Positions 43,863-55,429 of a stretch of 64,000 nucleotides of DNA are shown in pieces. Source of the DNA: Ariolimax columbianus (Eukaryota > Mollusca > Gastropoda > Stylommatophora > Arionidae); the NCBI GenBank assembly GCA_036924085.1, contig JAVGWX010000009.1, positions 60,477,512-60,541,511 on the forward strand. Reading direction: 5' to 3'. Within the stretch, counting starts at the first letter, position 1. The number at the start of each line of letters is the position of its first letter. The notes under the pieces are model-generated. The model did not search any database. It was not told where the DNA came from and saw nothing but the letters and a program-made list of their open reading frames with translations. A program made the translations under genes and the position numbers.

Positions 43863-44171
43863 AGTATGGAGTGAGGATAGACTAACTCAGCAGTGGAAAG
43901 ATGGCCTCATTGTAAAATACCGAAGAAGGACGACCTATTAGACCGCAACAATTGACCTGGAGTGACGCTGCTATTAGTGTCAGGGAAAGTACTTTGTAGC
44001 TTGATGCATGGAAGGCCTACATCTGTTGTACATGAGAGACTATGAAAAGGGCAAACTGGTTTAGGACTGCAGCGCGCATGGGCGGACTCAATTTTCACCC
44101 TCAGAATAATTCTCGGAGATTTTGTAGAAATGCATTCACCACTTACCGTCAACCTCGTAGGTTTTCAGAAG

Positions 44172-44600
44172 TTCTTTTTCTTCTTCTTCTTCTTCTTCTT
44201 TTTCTTCTTCTGCTTCTGCTTCCTTTTTTTCTTCTTCTTCTGCTTTTACTACTACTCCTTCTTCGTTTTCAATCTCCCGCTACTAAGGCCATGGATAGAA
44301 CTTTAGAAATAGCAGGATGTTGTCCGGAGAATGGAATGCGCTGTGTCGTATTTTACAGCTTGACTGCGATATGTGCACCTTTCGGTCCGCCATATCCGAC
44401 TTCAGCAGGCATTTTTAAGTACCGGGTTAGCCTTCACTCGTTGATCCCTCCTCCTTAGCTAGTCTGCTCTGTTGCAGCATGTTATTAAGGACCACCGCGC
44501 CTATGTGCACATCTCGTTGACGGGCCCTGACGCTAGCAACCAGTAATGGCTCTTTAACCACTGCAGCTCATGCACTGCTCAGCATCTTGATTCCAGAATT
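44172..44600 (-). mobile_element. Family A SINE inserted in a LINE
   Basis: (TTC)n tail at about 44174-44250 on the + strand, then ATCTCCCGCTACTAAGGCCA, GACTGCGATATGTGCACCTT, ATCCGACTTCAGCAGGCATT and, at the right, CTGCAGCTCATGCACTGCTC then AGCATCTTGATTCC, the inverted SINE head. The tail is longer and more interrupted than in other copies. Its insertion interrupts the RT pseudogene described at 43265-45010. Confidence 0.8.
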
Positions 44601-45010
44601 AATTCAATAATCTAAACCGGTCATCAAGGTTTGAAAATTGCTATCAACTATAGCTTCCCCACCAAGTTTGAAAGGGTAATAACTCCCTCTAAACTTGACT
44701 CGGTTCCGCGAAATAGTGCCATTAGCATTCAGCTTGGCATTAGATGGGCAGATAGGCCTTTAGAGGACCTATATTTTGCTGAAGACGTGGTAGTCCTGAA
44801 GTCTAATGTAGAAGAAGCGCCGGAGAAGACAGACCATCTCTGTGTTCTAGCTAAGCATGCCAGGCTTCCGATAAATGCCTCCGAAACCAATGCGATGATT
44901 CTCATACAAATATGGACCGACGTTCAGCTCAGTGTTCAGATTCAGAAATTTGAGAATTCCACCTGTCTATGCAGTAAATTTGGAAGCCGAGTAGCGCAGT
45001 AGTGGGCCTA

Positions 45011-45674
45011 ACAATTGATTTCATATAAGCCGCATGGCGTGGCGGGATCTTTACTTTTTTTTACTTTGCAATAATGTTATGCAAAATGAGATCAGACAAA
45101 TGAAAAACTCTCATCCGAATCACCTTAGCCTAAAACCAACTTCAATAAATTAACCTATTTCTGGAAATCGAAATCATTGATTCAGCATTTTAAACTCATC
45201 ATATTTAAATTTAACGTATTCTCTGGACAAACATTTGGCTGTGAATGTTAGACAAATGACAAAGACCCTTTAAAATAGGTTGAAAGCGTCTGAAATTAGA
45301 TACCTTAGTCGTTTACAGGTCAGTGCCTGAAAATAATTTCTGAAAATTGCGCAAATACGACTTCAGACAAACCCAAATTATATTTCTAATGTCATCAGAA
45401 TCAAACTTTAACGTGATTCGGGTCAAGAATAACATACTTCCATTACAGGAGATTAGGTGGAAACAGCGCAACAATAGGAATCGAGAAAGACCATAGAGAC
45501 TTTAATCAGAACAACCACAAAGGAAGGTGCAACCATTGTGGATAAGAAACAGGCAAGGACAACAGAGAACAGTGACAGACACATAGAACTGGACAATTTT
45601 TAGTTCAGATGTATGGCCGTCTTTGACGACGACAGACTGTAGGGGGAGATTACGGGCGGTGAACATCAAACGTG
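45011..45674. other. No recognisable gene
   Basis: AT-rich, short frames only. Confidence 0.5.
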
Positions 45675-46030
45675 GAAGTGGGATCAAGATGCTGAGCTGC
45701 GCATGAGCTGCAGTGGTCAGCGACCCATAGCTGACTGGTAGCGTCAGGGCCAGTGAACCAGAGCTGCCAAGACCCTTCTATACCTCCATGCGGTGATCCT
45801 GGAAAACATGCTGCAACAGAGCAGACTGGCTAAGGAGAAGGGATCGAAAAGGGAATGCTAACCCGGTTCTCAAAAAATGCTTGCTGAAGTCGGATGTGTT
45901 GGACTGAAAGGTGCAAATATCGCAGTCAAGCTGTAAACTACTACACAACGCATTCTTTTCTCTGGACTACATTCTGCTACTCAAGTCCTTTTAGGGTTTA
46001 GTAGCGGGAGATTGAGAATGTTCGAAGCCA
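45675..46030 (+). mobile_element. Family A SINE, second + copy
   Basis: Aligned by eye over nearly its whole length to 41395-41768: GTGGGATCAAGATGCTGAGC, TGCTAACCCGG, TGCTTGCTGAAGTCGGATGT and GTAGCGGGAGATTGAGAA. The (GAA)n tail is lost, and the sequence ends AATGTTCGAAGCCAAGCCAA. Confidence 0.75.
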
Positions 46031-47000
46031 AGCCAAACGTGGAAGTCAACATAGCTGTGGTCGAGATGACGGAACAGAAGTGTGTACAACCAGCGAACTA
46101 CATGAACCACCAGTGTCTAAATCTGTCTCCATATACTGATAGATAGACTTAACACTTATGGGGGTTATCTGCAGTACAGGAATCTCGATTCTATATGACA
46201 TATCTTTTCTTTTGGTTCTGGTTTGTTGTTATTGTTGTATCGTTGATTGAAGTTTCTAGCAAAATGATTTGTCGTTATTGTTACAGCGTTGCGCTGACGA
46301 TTCTAGCGACATTTCTATTATCTTCTCCGTTTCATTCATATTGCTTGCTTTCGATTCAAATCTCTGTCATATTATTTTGAATATAATTTAAATCTATGCA
46401 ATACATTTTGCCATGCATGTGGTGCATTTCTAGTTCGCTGCACCAGTGATTCACAAGTTTTTGTTTTTACTATGTAGCATTTTGCAATTCATTTTATGTT
46501 ATCTGAAATATCTAGCTTCGATTCTTCTTTCCTTTTTACTTATGTCGATTGCAAAATGGCATCAATCACCCATTTCGTTTTTGCAGTTCGTTTGATTGAT
46601 TGATTTAGTTTTTCCGAAGGGCAGATTATTTACACTATGTGCCCTCAGCACAGCCAAACAATTGTGCATCCTTCTTTTTGTTGCCAACTCTCCTCTGCCA
46701 TTCACAATCCAAGTTTAACTCGCAAAGTGACAAACACCTAAACAAACAACTAGCCAATCACAGTGCAGCTGACATGAACATACATCAAAGGGCACAAAAC
46801 TAGAGTTATTGTAATTGTTTAATCAGTGACCTGGTCTCCTGAGATTTGGAGTTACTGAGTTAAATCAGATCAGATCAAATCATTATAATTGAAAGCATCG
46901 TACATCCAAGAACTTTGAGCACTCAGAACTCGTACCCGGGCCCCAAGACTGGAAGATGTGACATTAAAACATTGAAGCGTGTGGCCTAGAATTTATGAGC
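46031..47000. other. Mostly unassigned; short LINE scrap at about 46040-46130
   Basis: CAGAAGTGTGTACAACCAGC then GAACTACATGAACCACCA resembles 28930-28975 downstream of the second RNase H LINE fragment. No open frame. The rest is AT-rich without features. Confidence 0.4.
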
Positions 47001-47268
47001 TTGGTTTACAATCCCAATGTGCCAGGTCGGCCCTTGGTGGTTGACAGACTTGGAGCGTAGACGGTCATTCAGGGGATGCTTGCTTCTCCAAGTCGACCCC
47101 ACTGTAAATGAATACTTGACGAAGTCTAAGATAACATTTCGGACACGTCGCGGGCCCGTTCGTGTTGTGTCGTCGGCACGTTCAGCAGTGAAAAGAACGG
47201 AGCACCTTTGGAGATGCCAAGGTCAAATAAAGTCGGCTCTATAAGCCATTTTCCATTTGCCGTTTTAA
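47001..47268 (+). mobile_element. SINE-like repeat with AAGTCGACCCCACTGTAAAT core
   Basis: Body landmarks are GCCAGGTCGGCCCTTGG, CAAGTCGACCCCACTGTAAA, GGACACGTCGCGGGCCCGTT and a 3' end AATAAAGTCGGCTCTATAAG. The core also appears near 18580, 18891 and 40540. The 5' head could derive from a tRNA but its boxes are degraded. The ORF at 47017-47244 is not credible. Confidence 0.55.
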
Positions 47269-47606
47269 AATAAAATAAATGTAAGACCATGTGAACCTGT
47301 TATTTTGAAGAAAAAATAATGTTTTCTTTGGTGCTCAAAGCACGTGCTTATTTTCCTAAATGCCTAATCCACCACTGGGTTGGCCTTCCCTGTTTAGCTT
47401 TTTTTGATTTCTTCAGTATCTCCGCGTCCTCTACATCCTATTTTTAAACCGGCTTACAAAGGGACGTGGAAGACACTCTTACCTTCTTCTGTGATCTTCC
47501 ACTCCTTCATCTTCCTATTCAGTTTCCTTGAGAGATTGACTTTTGGAGATTCTAGATTAATAGTCCAAGGAGGGAAAGGGAGAGGGCCGCGAGTCCTGTA
47601 GCTTTC
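47269..47606. other. No recognisable gene
   Basis: AT-rich sequence leading into the satellite. Nothing was recognised. Confidence 0.5.
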
Positions 47607-50145
47607 CTTCCCATCGAGGACAGCTTTCCTTCCCTTCCAAGACAGCTTTCCTTCCCACCCAGGACAGCTTTCCTTCCCTTCCAAGACAGCTTTCCTTCCC
47701 ACCCAGGACAGCTTTCCTTCCCTTCCAAGACAGCTTTTCTTCCCTTCCAAGACAGCTTTCCTTCCCATCCAGGACAGCTTTCCTTCCCTTCCAAGACAGC
47801 TTTCCTTCCCTTCCAAGACAGTTTTCCATCCCATCCAGGTCAGCTTTCCTTCCCATCCAGGACAGCTTTCCATCCCTTCCAAGACAGCTTTCCTTCCCTT
47901 CCAAGACAGCTTTCCATTGCATCCAGAACAGCTTTCGTTCTCTTCCAGGACAGCTTTCCTTCCCTTCCAAGACAGCTTTTCATCCCATCCAGGACAGCTT
48001 TCCTTCCCTTCCAAGACAGCTTTCCTTCCCTTCCAAGACAGCTTTCTTTCCCTTCCAAGACAGCTTTCCTTCTCTTCCAAGACAGCTTTCCTTCTCTTCC
48101 AAAACAGCTTTCCTTCCCTTCTAAGACAGCTTTCCTTCCCTTCCAAGACAGCTTTCCATCGCATCCAGGACAGCTTTCGTTCCCTTCCAAGACAGATTTG
48201 CTTTCCTTCCAAGACAGCTTTCCATCGCATCAAGGACAGCTTTCCTTCCCATCCAGCACAGCTTTCCTTCCCTTCCAAGACAGCTTTCCTTCCCATCCAG
48301 AAGAGCTTTCCTTCCCTTCTAAGACAGCTTTCCATCGCATCCAGGACAGCTTTCGTTCCCTTCGAAGACAGCTTTCCTTCCCTTCCAAGACAGCTTTCCA
48401 TCGCATCAAGGACAGCTTTCCTTCCCATCCAGCACAGCTTTCCTTCCCTTCCAAGACAGCTTTCCTTCCCTTCCAAGACAGCTTTCCATCCCATCCAGGA
48501 CAGCTTTCCATCCCTTCCAAGACAGCTGTCCTTCTCTTCCAAGACAGCTTTCCTTCCCTTCTAAGACAGCTTTCCTTCCCTTCCAAGACAGCTTTCCATC
48601 GCATCCAGGACAGCTTTCCTTCCCTTCCAAGACAGCTTTCCTTCCCTTCCAAGACAGCTTTCCTTCCCTTCCAAGACAGCTTTCCTTCCCTTCCAATACA
48701 GCTTTCCTTCCCATCCAGGACAGCTTTCCATCCCTTCCAAGACAGCTTTCCTTCTCTTCCAAGACAGTTTTCCTTCCCTTCTAAGACAGCTTTCCTTCCC
48801 TTCCAAGACAGCTTTCCATTGCATCCAGAACAGCTTTCGTTCTCTTCCAGGACAGCTTTCCTTCCCTTCCAAGACAGCTTTTCATCCCATCCAGGACAGC
48901 TTTCCTTCCCTTCCAAGACAGCTTTCCTTCCCTTCCAAGACAGCTTTCCTTCCCTTCCAAGACAGCTTTCCTTCCCTTTCAAGACAGCTTTCCTTCCCAT
49001 CCAGGACAGCTTTCCATCCCTTCCAAGACAGCTTTCCTTCTCTTTCAAAACAGCTTTCCTTCCCTTCTAAGACAGCTTTCCTTCCCTTCCAAGACAGCTT
49101 TCCATCGCATCCAGGACAGCTTTCGTTCCCTTCCAAGACAGCTTTTCTTTCCTTCCAAGACAGCTTTCCATCGCATCAAGGACAGCTTTCCTTCCCATCC
49201 AGCACAGCTTTCCTTCCCTTCCAAGACAGCTTTCCTTCCCATCCAGAAGAGCTTTCCATCCCTTCCAAGACAGCTTTCCATCGCATCCAGGACAGCTTTC
49301 GTTCCCTTCGAAGACAGCTTTCCTTCCCTTCCAAGACAGCTTTCCATCGCATCAAGGACAGCTTTCCTTCCCATCCAGCACAGCTTTCCTTCCCTTCCAA
49401 GACAGCTTTCCTTCCCTTCCAAGACAGCTTTCCATCCCATCCAGGACAGCTTTCCATCCCTTCCAAGACAGCTGTCCTTCTCTTCCAAGACAGCTTTCCT
49501 TCCCTTCTAAGACAGCTTTCCTTCCCTTCCAAGACAGCTTTCCATCGCATCCAGGACAGCTTTCCTTCCCTTCCAAGACAGCTTTCCTTCCCTTCCAAGA
49601 CAGCTTTCCTTCCCTTCCAAGACAGCTTTCCTTCCCTTCCAATACAGCTTTCCTTCCCATCCAGGACAGCTTTCCATCCCTTCCAAGACAGCTTTCCGTC
49701 TCTTCCAAGACAGTTTTCCTTCCCTTCTAAGACAGCTTTCCTTCCCTTCCAAGACAGCTTTCCATCGCATCCAGGACAGCTTCCGTTCCCTTCCAAGACA
49801 GCTTTCCTTCCCTTCCAAGACAGCTTTCCATCGCATCAAGGACAGCTGTCCTTCCCATCCAGCACAGCTTTCCTTCCCTTCCAAGACAGCTTTCCTTCCC
49901 ATCCAGAAGAGCTTTCCATCCCTTCCAAGACAGCTTTCTATCGCATCCAGGACAGCTTTCGTTCCCTTCGAAGACAGCTTTCCTTCCCTTCCAAGACAGC
50001 TTTCCATCGCATCAAGGACAGCTTTCCTTCCCATCCAGCACAGCTTTCCTTCCCATCCGGCACAGCTTTCCATCCCATCCAGGACAGCTTTCCTTCCCAT
50101 CCACCACAGCTTTCCTTCACATCCAGGTCAGCTTTTTTTTTCCAT
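47607..50145. repeat. 22-bp polypyrimidine satellite, about 2.5 kb
   Basis: About 115 units of GACAGCTTTCCTTCCCTTCC followed by AA. Variants (CATCCCATCCAGG, CATCGCATCAAGG, CATCGCATCCAGG, CATCCAGAAGAG) form higher-order patterns. The TCCATCGCATCAAGG variant recurs at 48221, 49167 and 49827, offsets 946 and 660 bp. TTTCCATTGC recurs at 47911 and 48813, offset 902 bp. All offsets are multiples of 22. The + strand is strongly pyrimidine-rich. Long open frames run on both strands with a 22-residue period, which is expected for stop-free repeats and does not indicate a gene. Confidence 0.97.
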
Positions 50146-50973
50146 CCTGGCCAAAAGTCAGACAGGTGTCTGGTCCCTTCCCAATCACAAAGGGAAGCCT
50201 AATGCCTTTGACTGTTTCCAAAGTCGAGTGTCAAGTTCAACAATTCTGAGGAGCCCTTGTATGTCTTGCGAATCCCCTCCAGCGTGCGGGGCATTACTTT
50301 CACTACAATGTCTGTTCCTATTGTTGCGGTCTATCTGGCAGAATTTGATGGTGGGAGGAATAAATCCCGCTTGCTCATACAGTCGGTACCCATTGTGCGG
50401 ACTGTGGTTGTTTGTTTCACTTGAGATACAAAAACATATTTGCTGTATCGATGATGTTAAAACATGGCGTTATGGACAAAGACCGACGTCCAAACAGATA
50501 AATTAGTTGAACTTCGAAAATCGTCGCATGTTAAGCTATTTTTTTACTTATTTCTGTGGTCGTATTTTTATTTTATGTATTCTCACCTTCTTCTATGATT
50601 TGGTAGTTCATTATTGTTGATGTTCATTGTCGCTGATGAAGACGATTTGGTCGAAATTTTGTTTTGTTTTTTGTCTTAGTCTTAGCGCTGTACCTGACCA
50701 TACCCAATTGACGTTCTTTTACGCTAGTTAGTTAACAGTGACGCCAGTTATAAACAGTAGGTATCACACTTACTATCCCTCTAGATGTCGGGATCAGTAC
50801 ATGTGCCGTCTCCAAAGTGAGGGCCGACTGTAGTGGATCTCCAACGTTCTGTCTCTTGTCTTGATGACCCAATCCTCCCACTTATAGCGTTCTTCAGCCT
50901 TGGCACTAGTTCCCTCTACCTTTCCTTCCAATTTTGTTTTTGGCAAGGTGTTTTTTTACAAGCTTTTATTTAG
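50146..50973. other. No recognisable gene
   Basis: A + frame at 50228-50506 (92 residues) has no recognisable domain. Nothing else was seen. Confidence 0.4.
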
Positions 50974-51082
50974 TTGGCCGCTTGCGTAGACTGGTCTTTG
51001 TCTGGTTGCATAGACTGGCCGTTGTCAGCTTGCGGGAACTGGCCGTTGTCCGCTTGCGTGGACTGGCCGTTGTCCTCATGCG
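50974..51082. repeat. 24-bp minisatellite, four copies
   Basis: GCTTGCGTGGACTGGCCGTT followed by GTCC, four imperfect units (TAGACTGGTC, CATAGACTGG, GGGAACTGG, TGGACTGG). Confidence 0.85.
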
Positions 51083-51179
51083 CAGGGGAGTACCATAGGG
51101 GTGGGAGACGTTAGCGATCTCTCATTTCAAATGCTCGTCTATATGAGGGATGTAGCTATATTATCTCACTGCCGCTTTT

Positions 51180-51335
51180 ACTTCCCGGACTGAACCGGTA
51201 CCCGGCTGGGTCGACCCGGGAGCCGATGCGGTCTGAAAAAAACATTTGCGCCTCAACTGGGGAATGAATCCAGGATCACTCAGTTGCTAAGCCAGCTCGC
51301 TAACCTCTGCGCACCACGAGGCTCCCTGCTGGACA
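51180..51335 (-). mobile_element. tRNA-derived SINE (family D)
   Basis: On the - strand the left part reads GAGCCTCGTGGTGCGCAGAG then GTTAGCG (A-box-like), followed by GAGTGATCCTGGATTCATTC (B-box-like GGATTCATTCC). The body is TTGAGGCGCAAATG, then GACCGCATCGGCTCC, GTCCGGGAAGTAAAAGC and GGCAGTGAGATAATA. The arrangement suggests a tRNA-like head. No second copy was found here. Confidence 0.6.
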
Positions 51336-51659
51336 TTACATAATACCAAAAATAACAAATCAACCTTCTGGGATCATGCAATATGGATGACATTTTGAGG
51401 GGGCAATGACAAGACCACGTGACTAAACATTGGAAACATAATTAATGACGTTGTACCCAGGACAGGGGAAGTAATTTCGATACGTCCCCTAACTCCAACA
51501 TAGTGCATGGCTTGCTCTTCTACAATCAACTCTTGTGTGCGTGACCAGGCCCAGAAGAGTCTGTCACAAAACTCATACAGTTTCGAAACTTGGTATTTAC
51601 TCGTACACTTGCTGGGATGACATAAATGAATCGCTGTGCTTAACCTTAATTCGCAGATG
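51336..51659. other. No recognisable gene
   Basis: Nothing recognised. Confidence 0.45.
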
Positions 51660-52620
51660 AATTACGATACTTGACTTAACTTAACGTCTTTATACTGGTT
51701 TAGAAGACTCTGCAGAATCTGTATACAACCAGTTTCATTTACATTACCTTGCTCTAAAAGCTATGCGCATCCAATTTATTCTTAAATGCATTAATTATCC
51801 CTTCCTCCACTACCCTCCTATGGCAATGTATTCCAGGTATTCATCACTCTCCGACTAAAAAAATATTTCCTAATATCTAATCTGGACCTCTCTTTAGTTA
51901 ATTTTTAGATATGCCCTCTTGTTCTTGTAAGTGTTTGTATTTTGAAAAAAACCTGTTATAGTCTAATTTATCCTTTCCTCTGATTATCTGATAAACCTTT
52001 ATTAAGTCACTTCGAATTCGTCTCTTTTCTAGACACTGTAGACCGGGTTTTCTGAGTTTTTCCTCATAACTGTAATTCTGAACTCTCACTATCAGCTTTG
52101 TCGCTCTTTTTTGTATTCTTCCGAGAATGTTTATATCCATTTTATGATAAGGACTCCACACATGTACACAAGACACCAATCTAGGTCTAATTAATGCTTT
52201 ATACAGTTTGACTACCACTTCCATGATCCTATGTTTAATATTTCTTTTTATCATACCTGACATTGCGTTTGCCTTTTTCACTGCTACCTAAACTTGATCA
52301 CCCACCTTACCTGTATGATCTATTATAACCCCTAGGTCCCTTTCCTTATCTCTCTTTCTAATATTGTTCTCTCCCATTCTGTAATTGTGTTCCATATTGG
52401 ATCTACCCATGTGGATGACTGTACATTTACCTACATTAAACTCCATTTGCCAGCTTACAGACCCTTCTTGAATTTTATTTAAATCCGACCTCAGTATATC
52501 CACCTCTGCTTTAGATGATACACTACTACACAGTTTTGTGTCATCAGCAAATTTTGAAATCATGGGTCCCATAACGATGTCCAAATCGTTTATATCAAGA
52601 ACAAAATTGGTCCCAAAACC
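51660..52620 (-). pseudogene. L2/CR1-like LINE RT, C-terminal half
   Basis: Two frames on the - strand. 52584-52288 has ISKFADDTKLCSSVSS (catalytic F-A-D-D of RT palm), SDLNKIQEGSVSWQMEFNVG and KCTVIHMGR. 52281-51898 has ALIRPRLVSCVHVWSP (for LVRP.LEY....W.P), ILGRIQKRATKLI and LRKPGLQCLEKRRIRSDLIK. A single frame break (VGDQV, stop) joins them. Downstream, to 51660, lies the same 3' end as at 40125-40440, ending in TTAACTTAAC. 5' truncated near 52620. The palm motif is intact, but the copy is dead. Confidence 0.87.
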
Positions 52621-53284
52621 GTTTTACAAATACGTTTTACACCTTTGCTGTTAAAAAACCGGGTAAAAGATATCTGCTTCTCTTTTATACACGTCACTAG
52701 TTGCACGGTCATCCATATACAGCTTCTATGACTTCATGTGATTCTACTGTACCATGATTTCACCTGAAAGACGCTCTTGAAGTCCTTATTAATTATCTAA
52801 TATATATATATTTTCTGTAGAACCGAAAATTTCGTGGCAGGTTTGATAATTTTGTTTTCGACATTTGTATAATTTCTATCATTGTGAGCCATAACCAGAA
52901 CAACCGTTACTTTTTATTTCCTTTACCACAATTGCATTCAGAATTTAGCACATGCATTTTCCAGCATACTAAAATAATTTTGCCATGAAGAGTACAATGT
53001 TGGTCGCTGGAGGACAAAACGCAATATTTAAATTGTAAAAAGTTGCCGTTTTGGCATATGGTGTTAAATTTTAAAAAAAAGAATTTCCAAGTTAAGTATA
53101 CAAATAGAGGGATATCATTGCTTAGCCATACTGGGATGATATTATGTAAAATACTGTTTAAAAAAAGACTACGCCCAAGAATGTTATGGAGCACAAAAAA
53201 CATTTTACAATCTGTGTGAAAGTCTTCATGTGAATAGCCAATGTACATTAAGAGCAAACGCAGGATATTCCCAAAAAATGTCAT
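52621..53284. other. No recognisable gene (AT-rich)
   Basis: Short frames only, no motif. Confidence 0.5.
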
Positions 53285-54195
53285 ATTAGGACCGGTGTAC
53301 GACAAGGTCATGTACTATTCCCTTTACTGTTTATCAGATATATAGAGGCAACATGTAAGAAAGCCAACAATAATTGATGAGGAAACAATCCTCAGTGATC
53401 ACTTAAATGAACTCCTCTTTACTGATGACCGAGTATTAATACAAACCTCAGAAACAAAAACTGCAGGAACTTACCAACAATCTTGATGAGGCCTGTACGG
53501 ATTCCGTTATGAAAATCAACATAGAGAAAATCGAAGTTATGACGACTGCAAGAAAATAAACAAAAACAAATATATTTATAGAAAACTAACAAGTATAAAG
53601 AGGCAAAAAATGTCACGGATTTTGGTAATATAATCACAGTGCATGACAAAGGAGACACTTAGATACAATACAGATGTAATAAAGCAAGTCAAAGCACTGG
53701 GCAAATGTCTCCAATATTACAATGGATACAAACAAAACACTATACAACACGATTTTTCTACCCACATTGTGTTAATAGGGGCAAAATTGAACATTGACAA
53801 TGTAACAACATAGATGAAATGTCTTCGCAGAAAGCTTGGAGTAATAAAAATGGATAGGACCAGAATCGAAGGTATTAGGAAACAAGTATGTACAATACCA
53901 GTGCTATACTTCATCAATAGGCAAGTAGGTACAACACCAGTGCTAGACCTCATCAAGAGACAGCAAACCAAATGGTTCCGTCACGTGACACGTCAAACAC
54001 CAGATAGTATCCCTCAGAAAGAAATTATATACAGATACAATGGAAGCAAAGCCAAGGGCCGACCCCGCAAACGACAAATAGCATAAATAACAGAAGCAGT
54101 AAAGCTTCAGGTATACGAAGCACATGTTACGTCTTGGTTTAGAAACCTCTTCATAACCTGACGCTGAAAAGCAAAAGCAGGGTACAAGCGAAAAG
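53285..54195 (+). pseudogene. LINE RT remnant
   Basis: It starts RTGVRQGHVLFPLLF (RT motif GVRQG..LSPLLF), then LNELLFTDDRVLIQTSETK (catalytic FADD decayed to FTDD), then MKINIEKIEVM and MKCLRRKLGVIKMDRTRIEG. The end gives KWFRHVTRQ and GRPRKRQIA. This is an RTE-like LINE with at least five breaks. The 3' flank from 54153 (CATAACCTGACGCTGAAAAG) recurs near 6231. Confidence 0.82.
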
Positions 54196-54204
54196 AAGAA
54201 AGAA

Positions 54205-54480
54205 GAAGAGAGCAGGTAGTGGTCTTCAAAATCCGCACAGGGTACAACCGACTGAGGTACCATCTATTCAATACATTGAAGATAGGTGCTACTGACGAAT
54301 GTATCTGTGGTACTGGAAAACATCTGCTGCAAAACTGCCCGACATACGAGGACCAGAGAAAGCATATGTGGTCATCACCAGTGTCAACACTAGACGAACT
54401 CTGTTGCAGTTTCGACAGCCTAAGAATGACCGCTGCTTTCTTTGAAAGTAGACCACTGAGAGCGTTCGAAGAAGAAGTAG
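54205..54480 (+). pseudogene. RNase H LINE 3' end fragment
   Basis: Reads VVFKIRTGYNRLRYHLFNTL, TDECICGTGKHLLQNCPTYE and SLRMTAAFFES, matching residues 388-466 of the intact ORF at 12191-13567. The CCHC region retains C-x-C but has lost the TAE before HLLQNC. It starts right after a GAAGAAAGAAGAAGAG run at the end of the preceding LINE, so 5' truncation lies at about 54204. Confidence 0.8.
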
Positions 54481-54835
54481 AACAACTGATAATCCAGATG
54501 ATGGCGGTGATGCGAACTACGTGGTTTATAAAACAAATACTTATGCCTATGAATATAACCGTAAAAAAAAATTAAATAGATTGCACCAAGAATCAAATGT
54601 GTATACACGACTAACATTTTTCAGGCGTTTAGTTTGGTTTAGCAATAACTCATCAAGAAAATATGGCCACATTTCCTGTTCTCTCAACAGCAGACGTAAG
54701 TTGGCCGTTCAATTAAAATGTAATCTAGATAAGCGATTTAAGAATGTAACCTACAGATCATACATTTTTATTACCAAAGCTATTTATCAGGATTAACGAC
54801 GCATAAAGCATGTGATAAACTGAGCTAAATTGGTT
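54481..54835. other. No recognisable gene
   Basis: Short + frame at 54521-54796, no motif. Confidence 0.4.
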
Positions 54836-54958
54836 TGACGTGGACATTGACGTGACATGAACGTGGACATGGCGTGACATGAACGAGGATATTGATGTGA
54901 TATGAATGAAAACATTGACGTGACATGATCGAAGATATTACCTTGACATGATCTAATA
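54836..54958. repeat. 23-bp minisatellite, about five copies
   Basis: TGACGTGACATGAACGTGGA followed by CAT, degenerating toward the right (TGATGTGATATGAATG..., TACCTTGACATGATC). Confidence 0.8.
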
Positions 54959-55060
54959 ACTTCAATACCAGTCCCCGTATTTATATGATCAATTATCATT
55001 TATTTTGTGTGCCATGATTGTCTGGCATTAATAATTAAATACGTAAGTGATATTTATGTA

Positions 55061-55345
55061 CACCCACACCCACACACACACACACATTCACCACATACAC
55101 ACATTCACCTCACACACATTCACCACACACACACATTCACCTCACACACATTCACCACACACGGCACACACCGCACACACACACACACACGACACATACG
55201 ACACACACAGCACACACATACGACACACACACAGCACACACACACGATACACACAGCACACACATACGATACACACATACAACACACACCACACACACGA
55301 ACCACACCACACACATATACACATAATTCAAACACCCACATACAC
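55061..55345. repeat. (CA)n-rich microsatellite
   Basis: CACACACA runs broken by ATTCACC, GACACATACG and ATACGAC. His/Thr-rich and Cys/Val-rich frames on opposite strands are artefacts. Confidence 0.95.
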
Positions 55346-55429
55346 GCCCCACACACAGACACATATATATATAATTCAAAATAGAGACAATATTGAACTA
55401 AAATATTATATTTCAGAGTGACACACAAA

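Larger units (their letters stand above)
43265..45010 (+). pseudogene. LINE RT copy split by a minisatellite and by a SINE
   Basis: In order on the + strand: RDKQGNLITTGTNVT near 43340, RAEIEQVIMNLNYKSTAEDD and ISGDMIKAAND (RT entry motif) to about 43600; then an array; then NEVWSEDRLTQQWKDGLIVK from 43860 (I.W.EE.IP..WK.G.I.K) and TLRIILGDFVEMHSPLTVNL at about 44095; then a SINE; then GIRWADRPLEDLYFAEDVVV, with FAED replacing the catalytic F/YADD, near 44740. Order and spacing fit one old LINE. The stretch lost around the SINE removes the central palm. Confidence 0.82.

Noticed and set aside
47454..50120. Long open frames on both strands with repeats such as CLGREGKLSWKGRKAVLEGKES.
   Set aside because: They exist because the 22-bp unit has no stop in most frames. 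No start context, splice site or domain supports a protein.
55047..55428. His/Thr-rich and Cys/Val-rich frames.
   Set aside because: These are (CA)n microsatellite translations.
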